The position numbers and the translations under genes are program-made. Positions 23,613 through 34,377 of a stretch of 64,000 nt of DNA are shown here, piece after piece. This stretch comes from Blastococcus saxobsidens (GTDB taxonomy: Bacteria > Actinomycetota > Actinomycetes > Mycobacteriales > Geodermatophilaceae): the NCBI RefSeq assembly GCF_010682065.1, contig NZ_JAAGWG010000004.1, positions 124,001 through 188,000 of the forward strand. The letters run 5' to 3'. The first letter of the stretch is position 1, and each line of letters starts with the position of its first letter. Below the pieces are notes generated by a model, which was given only the letters and a program-made list of their open reading frames with translations, was not told the origin of the DNA and ran no database searches.

Positions 23613-25646
23613 CTACACATCCAGGAACCGGACGTCGCGCGCGTTGCGGGTGATGAAGCTGCGGCGTGCCTCGACGTCCTCGCCCATGAGCACGCTGAAC
23701 AGCTCGTCGGCGGTGGCGGCGTCCTCGAGGGTGACCTGCAGCAGGATGCGCGTCTCCGGGTCCATCGTGGTCTCCCAGAGCTCCTTGGCGTTCATCTCGC
23801 CGAGACCCTTGAACCGCTGGATCGCGTCGTCCTTGACCTTCCGGCCGGACTCGGCGGCCGCCTTGAGCACGGCGTCCTTCTCGCGGTCGGTGTAGACGTA
23901 GTCGTCGGCGTGCTTGCCGCCCCACTTGATCTTGTACAGCGGGGGCTGGGCGAGGTAGACGTGCCCGGCCTCGACCAGCGGCCGCATGAAGCGGAACAGC
24001 AGGGTCAGCAGCAGGGTCCGGATGTGCTGGCCGTCGACGTCGGCGTCGGCCATCAGGATGATCTTGTGATAGCGCAGCTTCGACAGGTCGAACTCGTCGT
24101 GGATGCCGGTGCCGAACGCGGTGATCATCGACTGGACCTCGTTGTTCTTGAGGACCCGGTCGATGCGCGCCTTCTCGACGTTGATGATCTTCCCGCGGAT
24201 GGGGAGGATCGCCTGGAACATCGAGTCGCGGCCGGACTTCGCCGAGCCACCGGCCGAGTCGCCCTCGACGATGTAGATCTCCGAGGCGCGCGGGTCGGTG
24301 GAGCGGCAGTCGGCCAGCTTGCCGGGCAGCGAGTTGTTGCTGAGCAGGCTCTTGCGGGCCAGCTTGCGGGCGTCCTGCGCCGCACGCCGGGCCCGGGCCG
24401 CGGACGAGGCCTTGTTGATGATCATCTTGGCCTCGGCCGGGTTGGCCTCGAACCAGTGGCCGATCTGCTCGTTGCAGACCCTCTGGACGAAGCCCTTGAC
24501 CTCGGTGTTGCCGAGCTTGGTCTTCGTCTGCCCCTCGAACTGCGGGTCACCGAGCTTGACCGAGACGATCGCGGCCAGGCCCTCGCGGATGTCCTCGCCG
24601 GTGAGCTTCTCGTCCTTGCCCTTGAAGAGCTTCTTCTCCTCGGCGTACCGGTTCACGATCGAGGTCAGCGCCGCACGGAAGCCCTCCTCGTGCGTGCCGC
24701 CCTCGTGCGTGTTGATGATGTTCGCGAAGGTGTAGACCGACTCCGAGTAGGCCTCGGACCACTGCATGGCGACGTCGATCGACATGGCCATGTCGTTCTT
24801 GCCGGTGCCCTCGGCGGCGAAGCTGACGACCGACTTGTGGATCGGCGACTTCTTCGCGTTGATGTGCGCGACGTAGTCGATCAGGCCGGCGTCGTACTTG
24901 TAGGTGATCTCGGTCGGCTCGAAGGCCTCGTCCTCGGAGCCGGCCTGCGGGGCGGCCTCGGCCAGGGTGACCTCGTCGGACAGACCGGACTCGGCCTTGC
25001 TGTGCCCCGGGCGCTCGTCCCGCAGCGTGATGGTCAGCCCCTTGTTGAGGAAGGCCATCTCCTGCAGGCGCCGGTTGATCGTGTCGAACGAGTAGCGGGT
25101 CGTCTCGAAGATGTCGCCGTCGGCCCAGAAGGTGATCGCGGTGCCGCGCTTCTTGGTGGGGCCGACCTCCTCCAGCGGGCCCGGCTTGGCGTAGGCGTAG
25201 CTCTGCTTCCACTCCGTCCCGTCCCGCCAGACGTTGACGTCCAGGCGCGTGGACAGGGCGTTGACGACGGTGACACCGACGCCGTGCAGACCGCCGGAGA
25301 CCCCGTAGCTCTTGCCGTCGAACTTCCCGCCCGCGTGCAGGACGGTCATGATCACCTCGACCGTGGGGCGCTTCTCCACGGGGTGCTCGTCGACCGGGAT
25401 GCCACGGCCGTTGTCCTCGACCCGGACGCCGCCGTCGGCCAGCAGCGTGACGTGCACGGTGTCGGCATGACCGGCCAGCGCCTCGTCCACGGAGTTGTCG
25501 ACGACCTCCCACACCATGTGGTGCAGGCCGCGCTCGCCCGTCGACCCGATGTACATACCCGGGCGCTTCCGCACCGCCTCGAGACCCTCGAGGACGGTGA
25601 TGGAGCTGCCGGAGTAGGCGTTCTCGGTCAGGGGTGCTGCGACCAC
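23613..25646 (-). CDS. gyrB: DNA gyrase subunit B
   Basis: 677-residue ATPase subunit. GHKL ATP site visible: [23 protein letters not shown] and [35 protein letters not shown] and DADVDGQH. I chose GTG 25646 (AGGAAGG 6-7 bases upstream); the in-frame extension to 25859 is not GyrB-like. This start gives the usual short N-terminus before [20 protein letters not shown]. Divergent from the NAD(P)-binding protein gene. Confidence 0.97.
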   Translation of the reverse strand: MVAAPLTENAYSGSSITVLEGLEAVRKRPGMYIGSTGERGLHHMVWEVVDNSVDEALAGHADTVHVTLLADGGVRVEDNGRGIPVDEHPVEKRPTVEVIMTVLHAGGKFDGKSYGVSGGLHGVGVTVVNALSTRLDVNVWRDGTEWKQSYAYAKPGPLEEVGPTKKRGTAITFWADGDIFETTRYSFDTINRRLQEMAFLNKGLTITLRDERPGHSKAESGLSDEVTLAEAAPQAGSEDEAFEPTEITYKYDAGLIDYVAHINAKKSPIHKSVVSFAAEGTGKNDMAMSIDVAMQWSEAYSESVYTFANIINTHEGGTHEEGFRAALTSIVNRYAEEKKLFKGKDEKLTGEDIREGLAAIVSVKLGDPQFEGQTKTKLGNTEVKGFVQRVCNEQIGHWFEANPAEAKMIINKASSAARARRAAQDARKLARKSLLSNNSLPGKLADCRSTDPRASEIYIVEGDSAGGSAKSGRDSMFQAILPIRGKIINVEKARIDRVLKNNEVQSMITAFGTGIHDEFDLSKLRYHKIILMADADVDGQHIRTLLLTLLFRFMRPLVEAGHVYLAQPPLYKIKWGGKHADDYVYTDREKDAVLKAAAESGRKVKDDAIQRFKGLGEMNAKELWETTMDPETRILLQVTLEDAATADELFSVLMGEDVEARRSFITRNARDVRFLDV

Positions 25647-25927
25647 GTGGGGCCTTCCTCTCGAGCAACCGGCGACCTCGCACCCCTTCGGTCGGACAGG
25701 GGTGGACGGCGCAGAAGGGCGCTCAGCCGGTTGCTGACGGTTTCCACCCACCACGATACCGCGCGGTACGACAGGAATTGCGCCGTCCACGCCCTGAGGG
25801 GGTGTCTGCGCCACTTTCGACACCTTCCGCACCATGGGAGTTGGTACCCGGCCCGCCACGCCGCTGCCGGGCCCGTGGCGGCTCGCAGCGGCGGACGCCG
25901 GTGACCGCTGCCGCGCAGACTCGGGTC

Positions 25928-27448
25928 ATGGCCCTCCCCGAAGCAGGTCCGACCGACCCTTCAGCCGGCAGCGCGCTCACCTGCCTGGTCACCGGCGCGA
26001 CCGGCTACGTCGGCGGGCGGCTGGTGCCGGAACTGCTGGCGGCCGGCCACCGGGTGCGCGTGATGAGCCGGTCCCCGGAGCGGCTGCGGGACCACCCCTG
26101 GGCCGGCGACGTCGAGATCGCCCGCGCCGACGCGGGCGACCCCGACGCGGTCGCCGAGGCCTGCCGGGGTGTCGACGTCGTCTACTACCTGATCCACGCC
26201 CTCGGCACCGGGCCGTCGTTCGAGGAGACCGACCGGCGCACCGCCCGCGTCATGGCGGACGCCGTCCGCGGTGCCGGGGTGCGTCGGCTGGTCCACCTCG
26301 GCGGGCTGGAGCCGGACGACGAGGAGCTCTCCCCGCACCTGCGCTCCCGCGCTGAGGTGGCCGCCGTCCTGCTGGACTCCGGCGTCCCGACCGTGGTGCT
26401 GCGCGCCGCCGTCGTCCTCGGCTCCGGGTCGGCGTCCTTCGAGATGCTGCGCCACCTCACCGAGCGGCTGCCGGTGATGGTCACGCCGCGCTGGGTGCAC
26501 AGCCGGATCCAGCCGATCGCCGTCCGGGACGTGCTCCGCTACCTCGTCGCCTGCGCTCAGCTGCCCGCCGACGTGCACCGGTGCTTCGACATCGGCGGCC
26601 CCGACGTCATGAACTACGCGGAGATGATGCAGCGGTACGCACGCGTCGCCGACCTGCCACGGCGCCGCATCCTCCCCGTGCCGCTGTTCAGCCCGTCGCT
26701 GTCCAGCCACTGGGTCGGCCTGATCACGCCGGTGCCGGCGGGCATCGCCCGGCCGCTGGTGGAGTCGCTGCGGAACACGGTGGTCTGCGCCGAGCACGAC
26801 ATCGCCGAGCACGTGCCCGATCCGCCGGGCGGCCTGCTGGGGTTCGACGACGCCGTCCGGCTGGCGGTGCAGCGCGTCCGCGACTCCGCCGTCACCACCC
26901 GATGGGCGTCGGCGTCGGTACCCGGCGCGCCCTCGGACCCGCTGCCCACCGATCCGGACTGGGCCGGCGGCAGCCTCTACGTCGACGACCGGGAGCGCGC
27001 CTGCGCCGCCCCCGCCGACGCCCTGTGGCGCGTGGTCGAGGGGATCGGCGGCGAGCGCGGGTGGTACTCGTGGCCGCTGGCCTGGCGGGTGCGCGGCTGG
27101 CTGGACCGCGCGGTCGGCGGGGTCGGACTGCGCCGCGGGCGCCGCGACCCCGACCGGTTGTACGTCGGGGACGCGCTGGACTTCTGGCGGGTCGAGGAGC
27201 GGGAGGACGGCCGGCTGCTGCGGCTGCGCGCCGAGATGCGGGTGCCGGGCCTGGCCTGGCTGGAGTTCCACGTGGAACACGGCGCCGAGGCGGACGGTGG
27301 CAGCGTCCTGCGGCAGCGGGCCACCTTCGCGCCGCGCGGACTCGCCGGGCATGCCTACTGGTGGGCGGTGGCCGCGTTCCACGGGTTCGTCTTCGGCGGG
27401 ATGCTGCGGGGACTCGTCCGGGCCGCCGAGGACCGCGCCGCGAACTGA
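25928..27448 (+). CDS. NAD(P)-binding (SDR-like) protein with C-terminal DUF2867
   Basis: 506 residues in two parts. Residues 15-290 are an atypical short-chain dehydrogenase/NmrA-like fold: CLVTGATGYVGGRLVPELL (dinucleotide site), then VYYLIHALG. Residues 330-500 match DUF2867 in layout (WRVVEGIGGERGWYSWPLAW, RDPDRLYVGDALDFWRVEE, WLEFHVEHG). Such fusions are common in Actinobacteria; the reaction is unknown. It is the only plus-strand gene between gyrB and recF. A parS-like palindrome lies inside it at 27265. Confidence 0.88.
   Translation: MALPEAGPTDPSAGSALTCLVTGATGYVGGRLVPELLAAGHRVRVMSRSPERLRDHPWAGDVEIARADAGDPDAVAEACRGVDVVYYLIHALGTGPSFEETDRRTARVMADAVRGAGVRRLVHLGGLEPDDEELSPHLRSRAEVAAVLLDSGVPTVVLRAAVVLGSGSASFEMLRHLTERLPVMVTPRWVHSRIQPIAVRDVLRYLVACAQLPADVHRCFDIGGPDVMNYAEMMQRYARVADLPRRRILPVPLFSPSLSSHWVGLITPVPAGIARPLVESLRNTVVCAEHDIAEHVPDPPGGLLGFDDAVRLAVQRVRDSAVTTRWASASVPGAPSDPLPTDPDWAGGSLYVDDRERACAAPADALWRVVEGIGGERGWYSWPLAWRVRGWLDRAVGGVGLRRGRRDPDRLYVGDALDFWRVEEREDGRLLRLRAEMRVPGLAWLEFHVEHGAEADGGSVLRQRATFAPRGLAGHAYWWAVAAFHGFVFGGMLRGLVRAAEDRAAN
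27265..27278. promoter_or_regulatory. parS-like site inside the DUF2867 coding region
   Basis: Perfect 14-bp palindrome GTTCCACGTGGAAC, the same core as the site in front of parA. It is read as the codons of EFHVEHG, so selection on protein and on ParB binding may overlap here. Confidence 0.75.
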
Positions 27449-27481
27449 CTCCTGCGCCCGCCGCCGAACCGGCGACGTGCT

Positions 27482-27545
27482 GGAACGGCCCCCTTGCAGG
27501 GCCCCGCCGCGAGCCTGCGAGTGGTGGGGGGCAAGGGGGTCCCCT
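27482..27545. repeat. Intergenic hairpin repeat, copy 1 (bidirectional terminator)
   Basis: 9-bp outer arms (27489-27497 with 27531-27539) around a 33-base core AGGGCCCCGCCGCG...GTGGTGGGG. It sits between the convergent stops of the DUF2867 gene and the ABC transporter. Five further copies are listed below. Confidence 0.75.
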
Positions 27546-27546
27546 T

Positions 27547-29328
27547 TCAGACGAGCAGCTGCGCGGCCGCCAGCTCCCGGTACAGGTCGCTGGTCTCCAG
27601 CAGCTCGTCGTGCGTGCCGCGCCCGACCACCCGGCCCCCGTCGAGCACCACGATCTGATCGCTGTCGCGGACCGTGGACAACCGGTGGGCGACGACCAGG
27701 AGCGCCCGGTCGGCCGAGGCCGCGGCCAGGGTGTCCCGCAGCAGCCCCTCGTTGCGGGCGTCCAGGCTGGCGGTCGGTTCGTCCAGGAGCAGCAGCGCCG
27801 GGCGGGCGAGCAGCGACCGCGCGATGGCCAGCCGCTGCCGCTCTCCCCCGGACAGCAGCACGCCCTCGTCACCGACCGAGACGTCCAGCCCCCGGGGCGA
27901 GCGCCGGACGACGCCGGTCAGCCCGACGTCGGCCAGCACCGCCCACAACTCGTCGTCCGTGCTGCCCGGTGCGGCGAGCAGCAGGTTCTCCCGGACCGAC
28001 CCCGCCAGGACCGGCGCCTCCTGCTCGACGTAGCCGAGCCGGGCCCGGAGCGCGGCCCGCGGCAGCTCCCGGACGTCGGTCCCGGCCCACCGGATGCACC
28101 CGCCGGACAGCGGGTAGAAGCCCTCGACCAGGGCGAGGACCGTCGACTTCCCCGCTCCGGAGGGCCCGACCAGCGCCACCCGCGCCCCGGCCGGCACGGT
28201 CATCGACACCTCGCGCAGCACCTGCGTCCCGTCCGGGTAGGCGAAGGAGACGTCCTCGAGGGCGAGCAGCGGGGTCGGGTCGCCGGGCTGCGGTGCCCGC
28301 GGGACGTCGCGGGACCGGGCGAGGGCACCGCCCCGTTCTGGCCGGTCGTCGGCCTCCGGCGCGAGGTCGAGGATCTCCCGCAGCCGGGCGAGCGCGCCCA
28401 GCCCGGTCTGCAGCTGCGTCCACGCACCGATGGCCTGGCCCAGCGGCATGACCAGCAGGAACAGGTACAGGATGAACGCGACGAGGTCGGCGACGGCGAT
28501 CGAGCCGGTCGCCACCCGGTAGCCGCCCAGCCCCAGGACGGCGAGGAACGCGCCCTGCACGGCCACCTGACCGGCCGGGGCGACGAGCGCCTGCAGTCGC
28601 GCCACCCGCACGCCGGCCGCGTAGGCCTCGCCCGCGGCCTCGCCCACGACGCCGACCTCGCGGGCCGTGGCACCGCTGGCCCGGATGGTGCGCACCGCCG
28701 ACAGCGCCCGTTCGACGGTCGCGGTCATCGCGCCCACCGCCGCCTGCGCCTCCTGGGAGGCACGGCGCACCCCGCGCGAGACCGTCACCACCACCGCCAG
28801 CCCGACGCCCACGGCACCGACGGTGACCAGCAGCAGCCAGCCGTCGACGAGCGCCATCGCCACGAGCGCGCCGACGGCGACCACCGTGGAGCCGGCGATC
28901 TCGACGACGCCCGAGGTGACCGTGGCCCGCAGCAGGGTGGTGTCGGCCCCGACCCGGGAGATCAGGTCGCCGCTGCGGCGCCGGTCGTACTCCGCGATCT
29001 CCAGCCGGAGCAGCCGGTCGGCCACCGTGCGGCGGGTCGTGAGCACGACCCCCTCGGCGGTCCGCTGCAGCAGGAACTGCTGCACCGCGCCCAGTCCGGC
29101 CGACGCCAGGAGCACCGCCACCAGGGCGAGCACCACCGGGAGCAGCGGATCCCCGGCGCCGACCGCGCGGATCGTCGCCGACACCAGCGCCGGCTGGGCG
29201 AGAGCGGCGGCCGCGGCCACCAGCGACAGGGCACCGGCCGCCAGCAGGGGCCGGCGGTGCGGACGCAGCAGGGGCAGCAGGTCCTTCACGCCGGCAGCGG
29301 GAGCTGCGGCGGGTCCCTCGTCGGTCAC
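27547..29328 (-). CDS. ABC exporter, fused membrane and ATPase domains
   Basis: 593-residue half-transporter of the MsbA/MDR type. Six membrane helices between about residues 20 and 320, then the nucleotide-binding domain: Walker A GPSGAGKST, Q-loop YVEQEAPVLAG, signature LSGGERQRLAIARSLL, Walker B ALLLLDEPTASLD, H-loop VVAHRLST. It should work as a dimer, exporting a lipid, peptide or drug; the substrate is not evident. Start GTG 29328 lies 10 bases after the upstream stop, suggesting co-transcription with the proline-rich gene. Confidence 0.92.
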   Translation of the reverse strand: MTDEGPAAAPAAGVKDLLPLLRPHRRPLLAAGALSLVAAAAALAQPALVSATIRAVGAGDPLLPVVLALVAVLLASAGLGAVQQFLLQRTAEGVVLTTRRTVADRLLRLEIAEYDRRRSGDLISRVGADTTLLRATVTSGVVEIAGSTVVAVGALVAMALVDGWLLLVTVGAVGVGLAVVVTVSRGVRRASQEAQAAVGAMTATVERALSAVRTIRASGATAREVGVVGEAAGEAYAAGVRVARLQALVAPAGQVAVQGAFLAVLGLGGYRVATGSIAVADLVAFILYLFLLVMPLGQAIGAWTQLQTGLGALARLREILDLAPEADDRPERGGALARSRDVPRAPQPGDPTPLLALEDVSFAYPDGTQVLREVSMTVPAGARVALVGPSGAGKSTVLALVEGFYPLSGGCIRWAGTDVRELPRAALRARLGYVEQEAPVLAGSVRENLLLAAPGSTDDELWAVLADVGLTGVVRRSPRGLDVSVGDEGVLLSGGERQRLAIARSLLARPALLLLDEPTASLDARNEGLLRDTLAAASADRALLVVAHRLSTVRDSDQIVVLDGGRVVGRGTHDELLETSDLYRELAAAQLLV

Positions 29329-29338
29329 CGTCGGCCGG

Positions 29339-30343
29339 TCAGTTCCCGCCGGCACCCAGCGCGGCCACGATCGCCGACAGCAGCCGGGCGTGGTGCTCGA
29401 GCAGCTGCGGGCGGTGCCCGTCGGGCCGGACGGCGGACACGTGACCGGCGCCGGACCAGAACTCGTCGCCGTCGTCGGTGCCGAGCAGCAGGCCGTGCAC
29501 CGCCGGGTCCTGCGCGAGCCGGTGCAACCGCGGGTCGTCCTCGGCCGCCAGCAGCAGCCAGCGCGCGTCGAAGGCGGGGTCGCCGGTGCCCAGCGGCACC
29601 ATCCCACCGGTGCGGTGCCGCCAGAACCGGGAGGGGCTCAGTCGGAAGCCCGGCACGCTGCCCAGCAGGGGGGCCGCGGTGATCGCGTACTCCGGGACGA
29701 CGTACCGCCCCGAGGCGTAGACGACGTCGAAGGCGACCAGCTCCAGCGGGCCGGCCCGCCCGCGCAGCACGTTGCCCGCGCGGTGATCCTTGGTGGCCCG
29801 GACCGGGGAGCTCGCGATCACGCCGGCCAGCGGCGCGTCCTCGGGAGCCGTGCCGTCGGACACCGTCCAGCCCTGCTGCAGCGCCCAGCCCTGCGACCCG
29901 ACGAGGTCACCCTGGTAGGCGAACACGTGGTCGGCCGCGCCGGGCGTCCGCCGGCGACCCCGGCCTCCGCCGAGCCAACCCGGTGCGCCGGCGGCCGGCT
30001 GCTGGGGGCCGCCGGCGTCCTCCGGCGGGGGGCCTGCCTGCGGGGGGCCCTGCGGCGGGGGCGCGTCCAGCGGCGGGCGCGCCTCGTCGGGTGCCGGCCC
30101 CGCGGCCGGCGGTGGCACCGGCCGCTGCGGCTCGGCGGCCGGCAGGTCCCAGCCCGGCGGCTGCCAGGAGCGCGCGGACAGGGGCTCCTGGTCGTCGCGG
30201 GGCTTCTTCCGCCGGTCGACGAAGTTCGGCTGGTCGGCCTCGTCCTCACCTGCACCGCCGGAGCCGAGGTGCGGCGGCTCGCGCCAGCCGCTGCCGTCAC
30301 CGTCGTCGAAACCGTCCCGGTCACCGTCGCGGGGGCTGCTCAT
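29339..30343 (-). CDS. Proline-rich protein of unknown function
   Basis: 334 residues. Residues 1-135 are low complexity (Pro, Gly, Asp) and probably disordered. Residues 136-334 form a folded domain (DHVFAYQGDLVGSQGWAL, LELVAFDVVYASGRYVVPEY, LSPSRFWRHRTGGMVPLG) of no family I recognise with certainty. ATG 30343 has GGAGGA upstream. It lies 42 bases after dciA and just before the ABC exporter. Confidence 0.75.
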   Translation of the reverse strand: MSSPRDGDRDGFDDGDGSGWREPPHLGSGGAGEDEADQPNFVDRRKKPRDDQEPLSARSWQPPGWDLPAAEPQRPVPPPAAGPAPDEARPPLDAPPPQGPPQAGPPPEDAGGPQQPAAGAPGWLGGGRGRRRTPGAADHVFAYQGDLVGSQGWALQQGWTVSDGTAPEDAPLAGVIASSPVRATKDHRAGNVLRGRAGPLELVAFDVVYASGRYVVPEYAITAAPLLGSVPGFRLSPSRFWRHRTGGMVPLGTGDPAFDARWLLLAAEDDPRLHRLAQDPAVHGLLLGTDDGDEFWSGAGHVSAVRPDGHRPQLLEHHARLLSAIVAALGAGGN

Positions 30344-30385
30344 CGCTGCATCCTCCTCCCGGCGCCGATCAGTGCGTCGGGCGCC

Positions 30386-30886
30386 TCATCCGTACGTGTC
30401 GCGGGGCCCCCGGCCGCGCACCGAGCGTGGACCCTTCTTCCAGCTGGGGGCCGTCGGACCGACAACGCGCAACGACGTCACGACGTCCCCGCCCACCTGC
30501 GCGCGGAGCTTGCCGAGGATCGACGGGGCCAGCAGCCGCAGCTGGGTGGCCCACGCCGTGGACTCGGCCACGACGAGCAGCACCCCCTCGCTGAGGGTCT
30601 CCGGCCGGCAGTGCGAGGCGATGTCCGGGCCGACGATCGTGTCCCACCGGCCGAACACCGACCCGACCAGGGTCTGGGACGACCAGTCCTCGCTGGTGAC
30701 CAGGGAGTCGACCAGGCGACCCAGCGGCTGGGGGTCGTCGGCGCCGGGTCCGGGGCCGCTCCAGCTGCGGCGCGGCCCGGCCACCCGTCGCCGGGTCGGC
30801 CGGGGGCGCGAGGCCGATGCCGCCCGAGCCGCCTCCAGGGCGGCCCGGGCGATGTCGCTGGGGCGGGCCGGGCGGTCCTCGCTCAT
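30386..30886 (-). CDS. dciA: DciA/DUF721 family protein
   Basis: 166 residues. The N-terminal part is basic and Pro/Arg-rich; the conserved DUF721 domain (about 55-150) contains [40 protein letters not shown] and [16 protein letters not shown]. DciA loads or operates the replicative helicase DnaB in bacteria that lack DnaC/DnaI; that function is family knowledge. ATG 30886 overlaps the recF stop by 4 bases (ATGA), so translation is coupled. Confidence 0.9.
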   Translation of the reverse strand: MSEDRPARPSDIARAALEAARAASASRPRPTRRRVAGPRRSWSGPGPGADDPQPLGRLVDSLVTSEDWSSQTLVGSVFGRWDTIVGPDIASHCRPETLSEGVLLVVAESTAWATQLRLLAPSILGKLRAQVGGDVVTSLRVVGPTAPSWKKGPRSVRGRGPRDTYG

Positions 30887-32058
30887 GTCGTGCCCTCCCC
30901 GGTCGGGATCGCGTCCTTGACCACGACGGCGAAGCCGTCGCCCACCTCGACCCGCGCACCGCGCAGCTCCGGAGGGACGTCGTCCACCACCGCCGCGGTG
31001 ATGAGGGTCTGCTCGGCCGACCGGGCGACGGCGGCCAGCGCCGCCCGACGCTCGGCGTCGAGGGTGGCGAAGACGTCGTCGAGGATCAGGATGGGGTCCT
31101 CGCCCTCGGCCCTCAAGAGGGCGAACGTCGCCAGTTTCAGCGCCAGCGCGAGCGACCAGGACTCGCCGTGGCTGGCGAACCCCTTCGCCGGCGCGGGTCC
31201 CAGGTGGATGACCAGGTCGTCGCGGTGCGGCCCGACCAGCGTCATGCCGCGGTCCAGCTCATCCCCTCGGCGCTCGGCGATGCGGGCGCCCAGGGCCTCG
31301 GTCAGCTCCGCGACCGAGGGCAGCGCGACCCCCGGCACGAGCGCGGCGCCCTCCCCGGCCAGCGGCACCGTGGAGCTGTACCCGAGCCCCGCCACGGCGG
31401 CGCCGGCGCCGGCCACCCCGGCGTAGGACTCCGCGACGTGCGGGACCAGGTCGGCGATCAACCGGAGCCGCGCGTCCAGGAGCTGCCCCCCGAGGTCGGT
31501 CAGGTGGCCGTCCCAGACGTCGAGGGTCTCCATGGCCTTGCCCCGCGCCAGCCGCGCCGTCTTCAGCAGGGCGTTGCGCTGCTTGAGCACCCGGTCGTAG
31601 TCGCTGCGGACGCCGGCCAGCCGCGGGGTGCGGGTGACCAGCAGCTCATCCAGGAAGCGGCGCCGTTCGGTCGGGTCGCCGCGCACCAGGGACAGGTCCT
31701 CGGGGGCGAACAGCACCGTGCGGACCAGGCCCAGCAGCTCGCGGGGACGCGGCAGCGGGCCCCGGTTGACCCGGACCCGGTTGGCCCGCCCGGGGTTGAT
31801 CTCGATCTCGACCAGCAGCTCGCGGTCACCGCGGCGCAGCGCGGCACGGACCACCGCCTGCGCCGCGCCGTGACGCACCAGGGGTGCGTCTCCGGAGACC
31901 CGGTGGCTGCTCATGGTCGCCAGGTAGCCCACGGCCTCGACCAGGTTGGTCTTGCCCTCGCCGTTGCGGCCGACGAACACCGTGGGCCCCGGGCCCAGGG
32001 CCAGGTCGACCCGCTCCCAGCTGCGGTAGTCCCCGACCTGCAGGTGCCTCAGGTACAC
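30883..32058 (-). CDS. recF: DNA repair and recombination protein RecF
   Basis: 391-residue SMC-like ATPase that helps RecA load on gapped DNA. Walker [14 protein letters not shown] (about 30-42), signature-like region [16 protein letters not shown], Walker [14 protein letters not shown] (about 325-337). Starts GTG 32058 ([14 protein letters not shown]). Between gnd and dciA, transcribed away from oriC. Confidence 0.96.
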   Translation of the reverse strand: MYLRHLQVGDYRSWERVDLALGPGPTVFVGRNGEGKTNLVEAVGYLATMSSHRVSGDAPLVRHGAAQAVVRAALRRGDRELLVEIEINPGRANRVRVNRGPLPRPRELLGLVRTVLFAPEDLSLVRGDPTERRRFLDELLVTRTPRLAGVRSDYDRVLKQRNALLKTARLARGKAMETLDVWDGHLTDLGGQLLDARLRLIADLVPHVAESYAGVAGAGAAVAGLGYSSTVPLAGEGAALVPGVALPSVAELTEALGARIAERRGDELDRGMTLVGPHRDDLVIHLGPAPAKGFASHGESWSLALALKLATFALLRAEGEDPILILDDVFATLDAERRAALAAVARSAEQTLITAAVVDDVPPELRGARVEVGDGFAVVVKDAIPTGEGTT

Positions 32059-32101
32059 CGCAGCGCCCGAGGTGACGTGCTGGAACGGCCCCTGGCGCGG
32101 G

Positions 32102-32170
32102 GCTGGAACGGCCCCCCTTCAGGGACCCGCGCCGAGCGGAGCGAGGCGTGGGGGGAAGGGGGGTCCTCTC
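32102..32170. repeat. Intergenic hairpin repeat, copy 2
   Basis: Outer arms CCCCCCTTC (32112-32120) and GAAGGGGGG (32155-32163) around a 34-base core. It begins right after the gnd stop. A partial TGGAACGGCCCC duplicate lies just beside it (32080-32092). Confidence 0.75.
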
Positions 32171-33103
<933 letters not shown>

Positions 33104-33161
33104 GACGGCGTCCCCTCTGTCGTAGATCACGGTTGTCCTGCCCATCGTGCCCGGCGGGCGG

Positions 33162-33212
33162 CCTCGCTGCAGGGCCCCGTCGCGAGCGTGCGAGTGGTGG
33201 GGGGCAGCGAGG
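33162..33212. repeat. Intergenic hairpin repeat, copy 3
   Basis: Arms CCTCGCTGC (33162-33170) and GCAGCGAGG (33204-33212), 33-base core nearly identical to copy 1. Immediately after the dnaN stop. Confidence 0.78.
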
Positions 33213-33219
33213 TCCTCTC

Positions 33220-34377
33220 TCAGCCGGGCAGGCGCACCGGCATGATCAGGTAGCGGTAGCTGCCCGGGCGCTCCGCGGGGGCGGCCGGCGCGTCGTCCGC
33301 GGGCGGCTCCTCGACGCCGGAGAGGACCGCCGGCTTGAGCGGGCTGGTGAAGTCCAGTCGCGCCTGCGCCGTGTGCACGGCGGCCAGGCCGTCGAGCAGG
33401 AACGTCGGGTTGAAGCCGATGGTCAGCGGGTCGCCGTCGAAGTCGACGTCGCAGCGCTCCTCGGCCTGCCCCTCGTCGTCGGTGCCGCCGGCCCGCAGGG
33501 TGACCTGGCCGGGGGTGAACTCGCAGCGCAGCGGGGTGCCGCGCTCGGCGACCAGCGCGACGCGCTTGGCGGCGTCGGTGAAGAGGCCGACCGGCAGCGT
33601 GGCGTTGGACAGCGACTCGTTCGGCATGATCGCGCGGTACTTCACGAACTCGGCGTCCAGCAGCCGGGTGGTGGTCTGCCGGTCCTTGCCCGACAGGCCC
33701 AGGATGCCCTCGCCGGAGCTGCCCGAGGAGAGCGACAGGGTGATCTCCGGGCCGCTGGTCAGCGTCTTCGCGGCGTCGGCGAGCGTGCGGGCCGGCACCA
33801 GGACGGCGGCCGAGATGCCCGAGGTCTCCGGGCGCCAGGCGAACTCGCGCACGGCCAGCCGGTAGCGGTCGGTGGCGGCGAGGGTGATCTGGTCGTCCTC
33901 GATCTCCAGCCGTACGCCGGTGAGCATGGGGAGCGTGTCGTCCCGGCCGGCTGCGATGGCCACCTGGCCCACGGCCTCGGCGAAGACGTCGCTGGCCAGG
34001 ATCCCGGCGGCCGAGGGCATCGACGGCAGCGACGGGTAGTCCTCGACCGGCAGGGTCGGCAGGCTGAAGCGGGCGTTGCCGCAGGTGATCGCCAGGCGCG
34101 GACCCTCGGCGGTGATGTCGACCGGGTGCGGGGGGAGGGCCCGGGTGATCTCGGCGAGGAGCCGGCCCGGGACGAGCGCGCGACCGCTCTCGCTGGTCTG
34201 GACGTCGATCTCCGCGCGGGCCGAGACCTCGTAGTCGAAGCCGGAGACCGACAGCTGGCTCCCGTCGACCTCCAGCAGGATGCCCGCCAGGACCGGCACC
34301 GACGGCCGCGGCGGCAGGCTGCGCGCCGTCCACGCGACGGCGTCGGCGAGCACCTCACGTGCCACCCGGAACTTCAT
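33220..34377 (-). CDS. dnaN: DNA polymerase III sliding clamp (beta)
   Basis: 385 residues, three clamp domains. MKFRVAREVLADAVAWTARS is the standard start and the chain ends YRYLIMPVRLPG, whose PVRLPG forms the partner-binding groove edge. The ring-shaped dimer holds the polymerase on DNA. ATG 34377 is used; GTG 34389, four codons earlier, is an alternative. Confidence 0.96.
   Translation of the reverse strand: MKFRVAREVLADAVAWTARSLPPRPSVPVLAGILLEVDGSQLSVSGFDYEVSARAEIDVQTSESGRALVPGRLLAEITRALPPHPVDITAEGPRLAITCGNARFSLPTLPVEDYPSLPSMPSAAGILASDVFAEAVGQVAIAAGRDDTLPMLTGVRLEIEDDQITLAATDRYRLAVREFAWRPETSGISAAVLVPARTLADAAKTLTSGPEITLSLSSGSSGEGILGLSGKDRQTTTRLLDAEFVKYRAIMPNESLSNATLPVGLFTDAAKRVALVAERGTPLRCEFTPGQVTLRAGGTDDEGQAEERCDVDFDGDPLTIGFNPTFLLDGLAAVHTAQARLDFTSPLKPAVLSGVEEPPADDAPAAPAERPGSYRYLIMPVRLPG

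Noticed and set aside
23517-25904. 795-residue frame opposite gyrB
   Set aside because: Shadow of gyrB; no family-like motifs.
26581-31426. Very long Arg/Ala/Gly-rich frames on the plus strand
   Set aside because: Artefacts of high GC opposite or beside the ABC, recF and DUF2867 genes.
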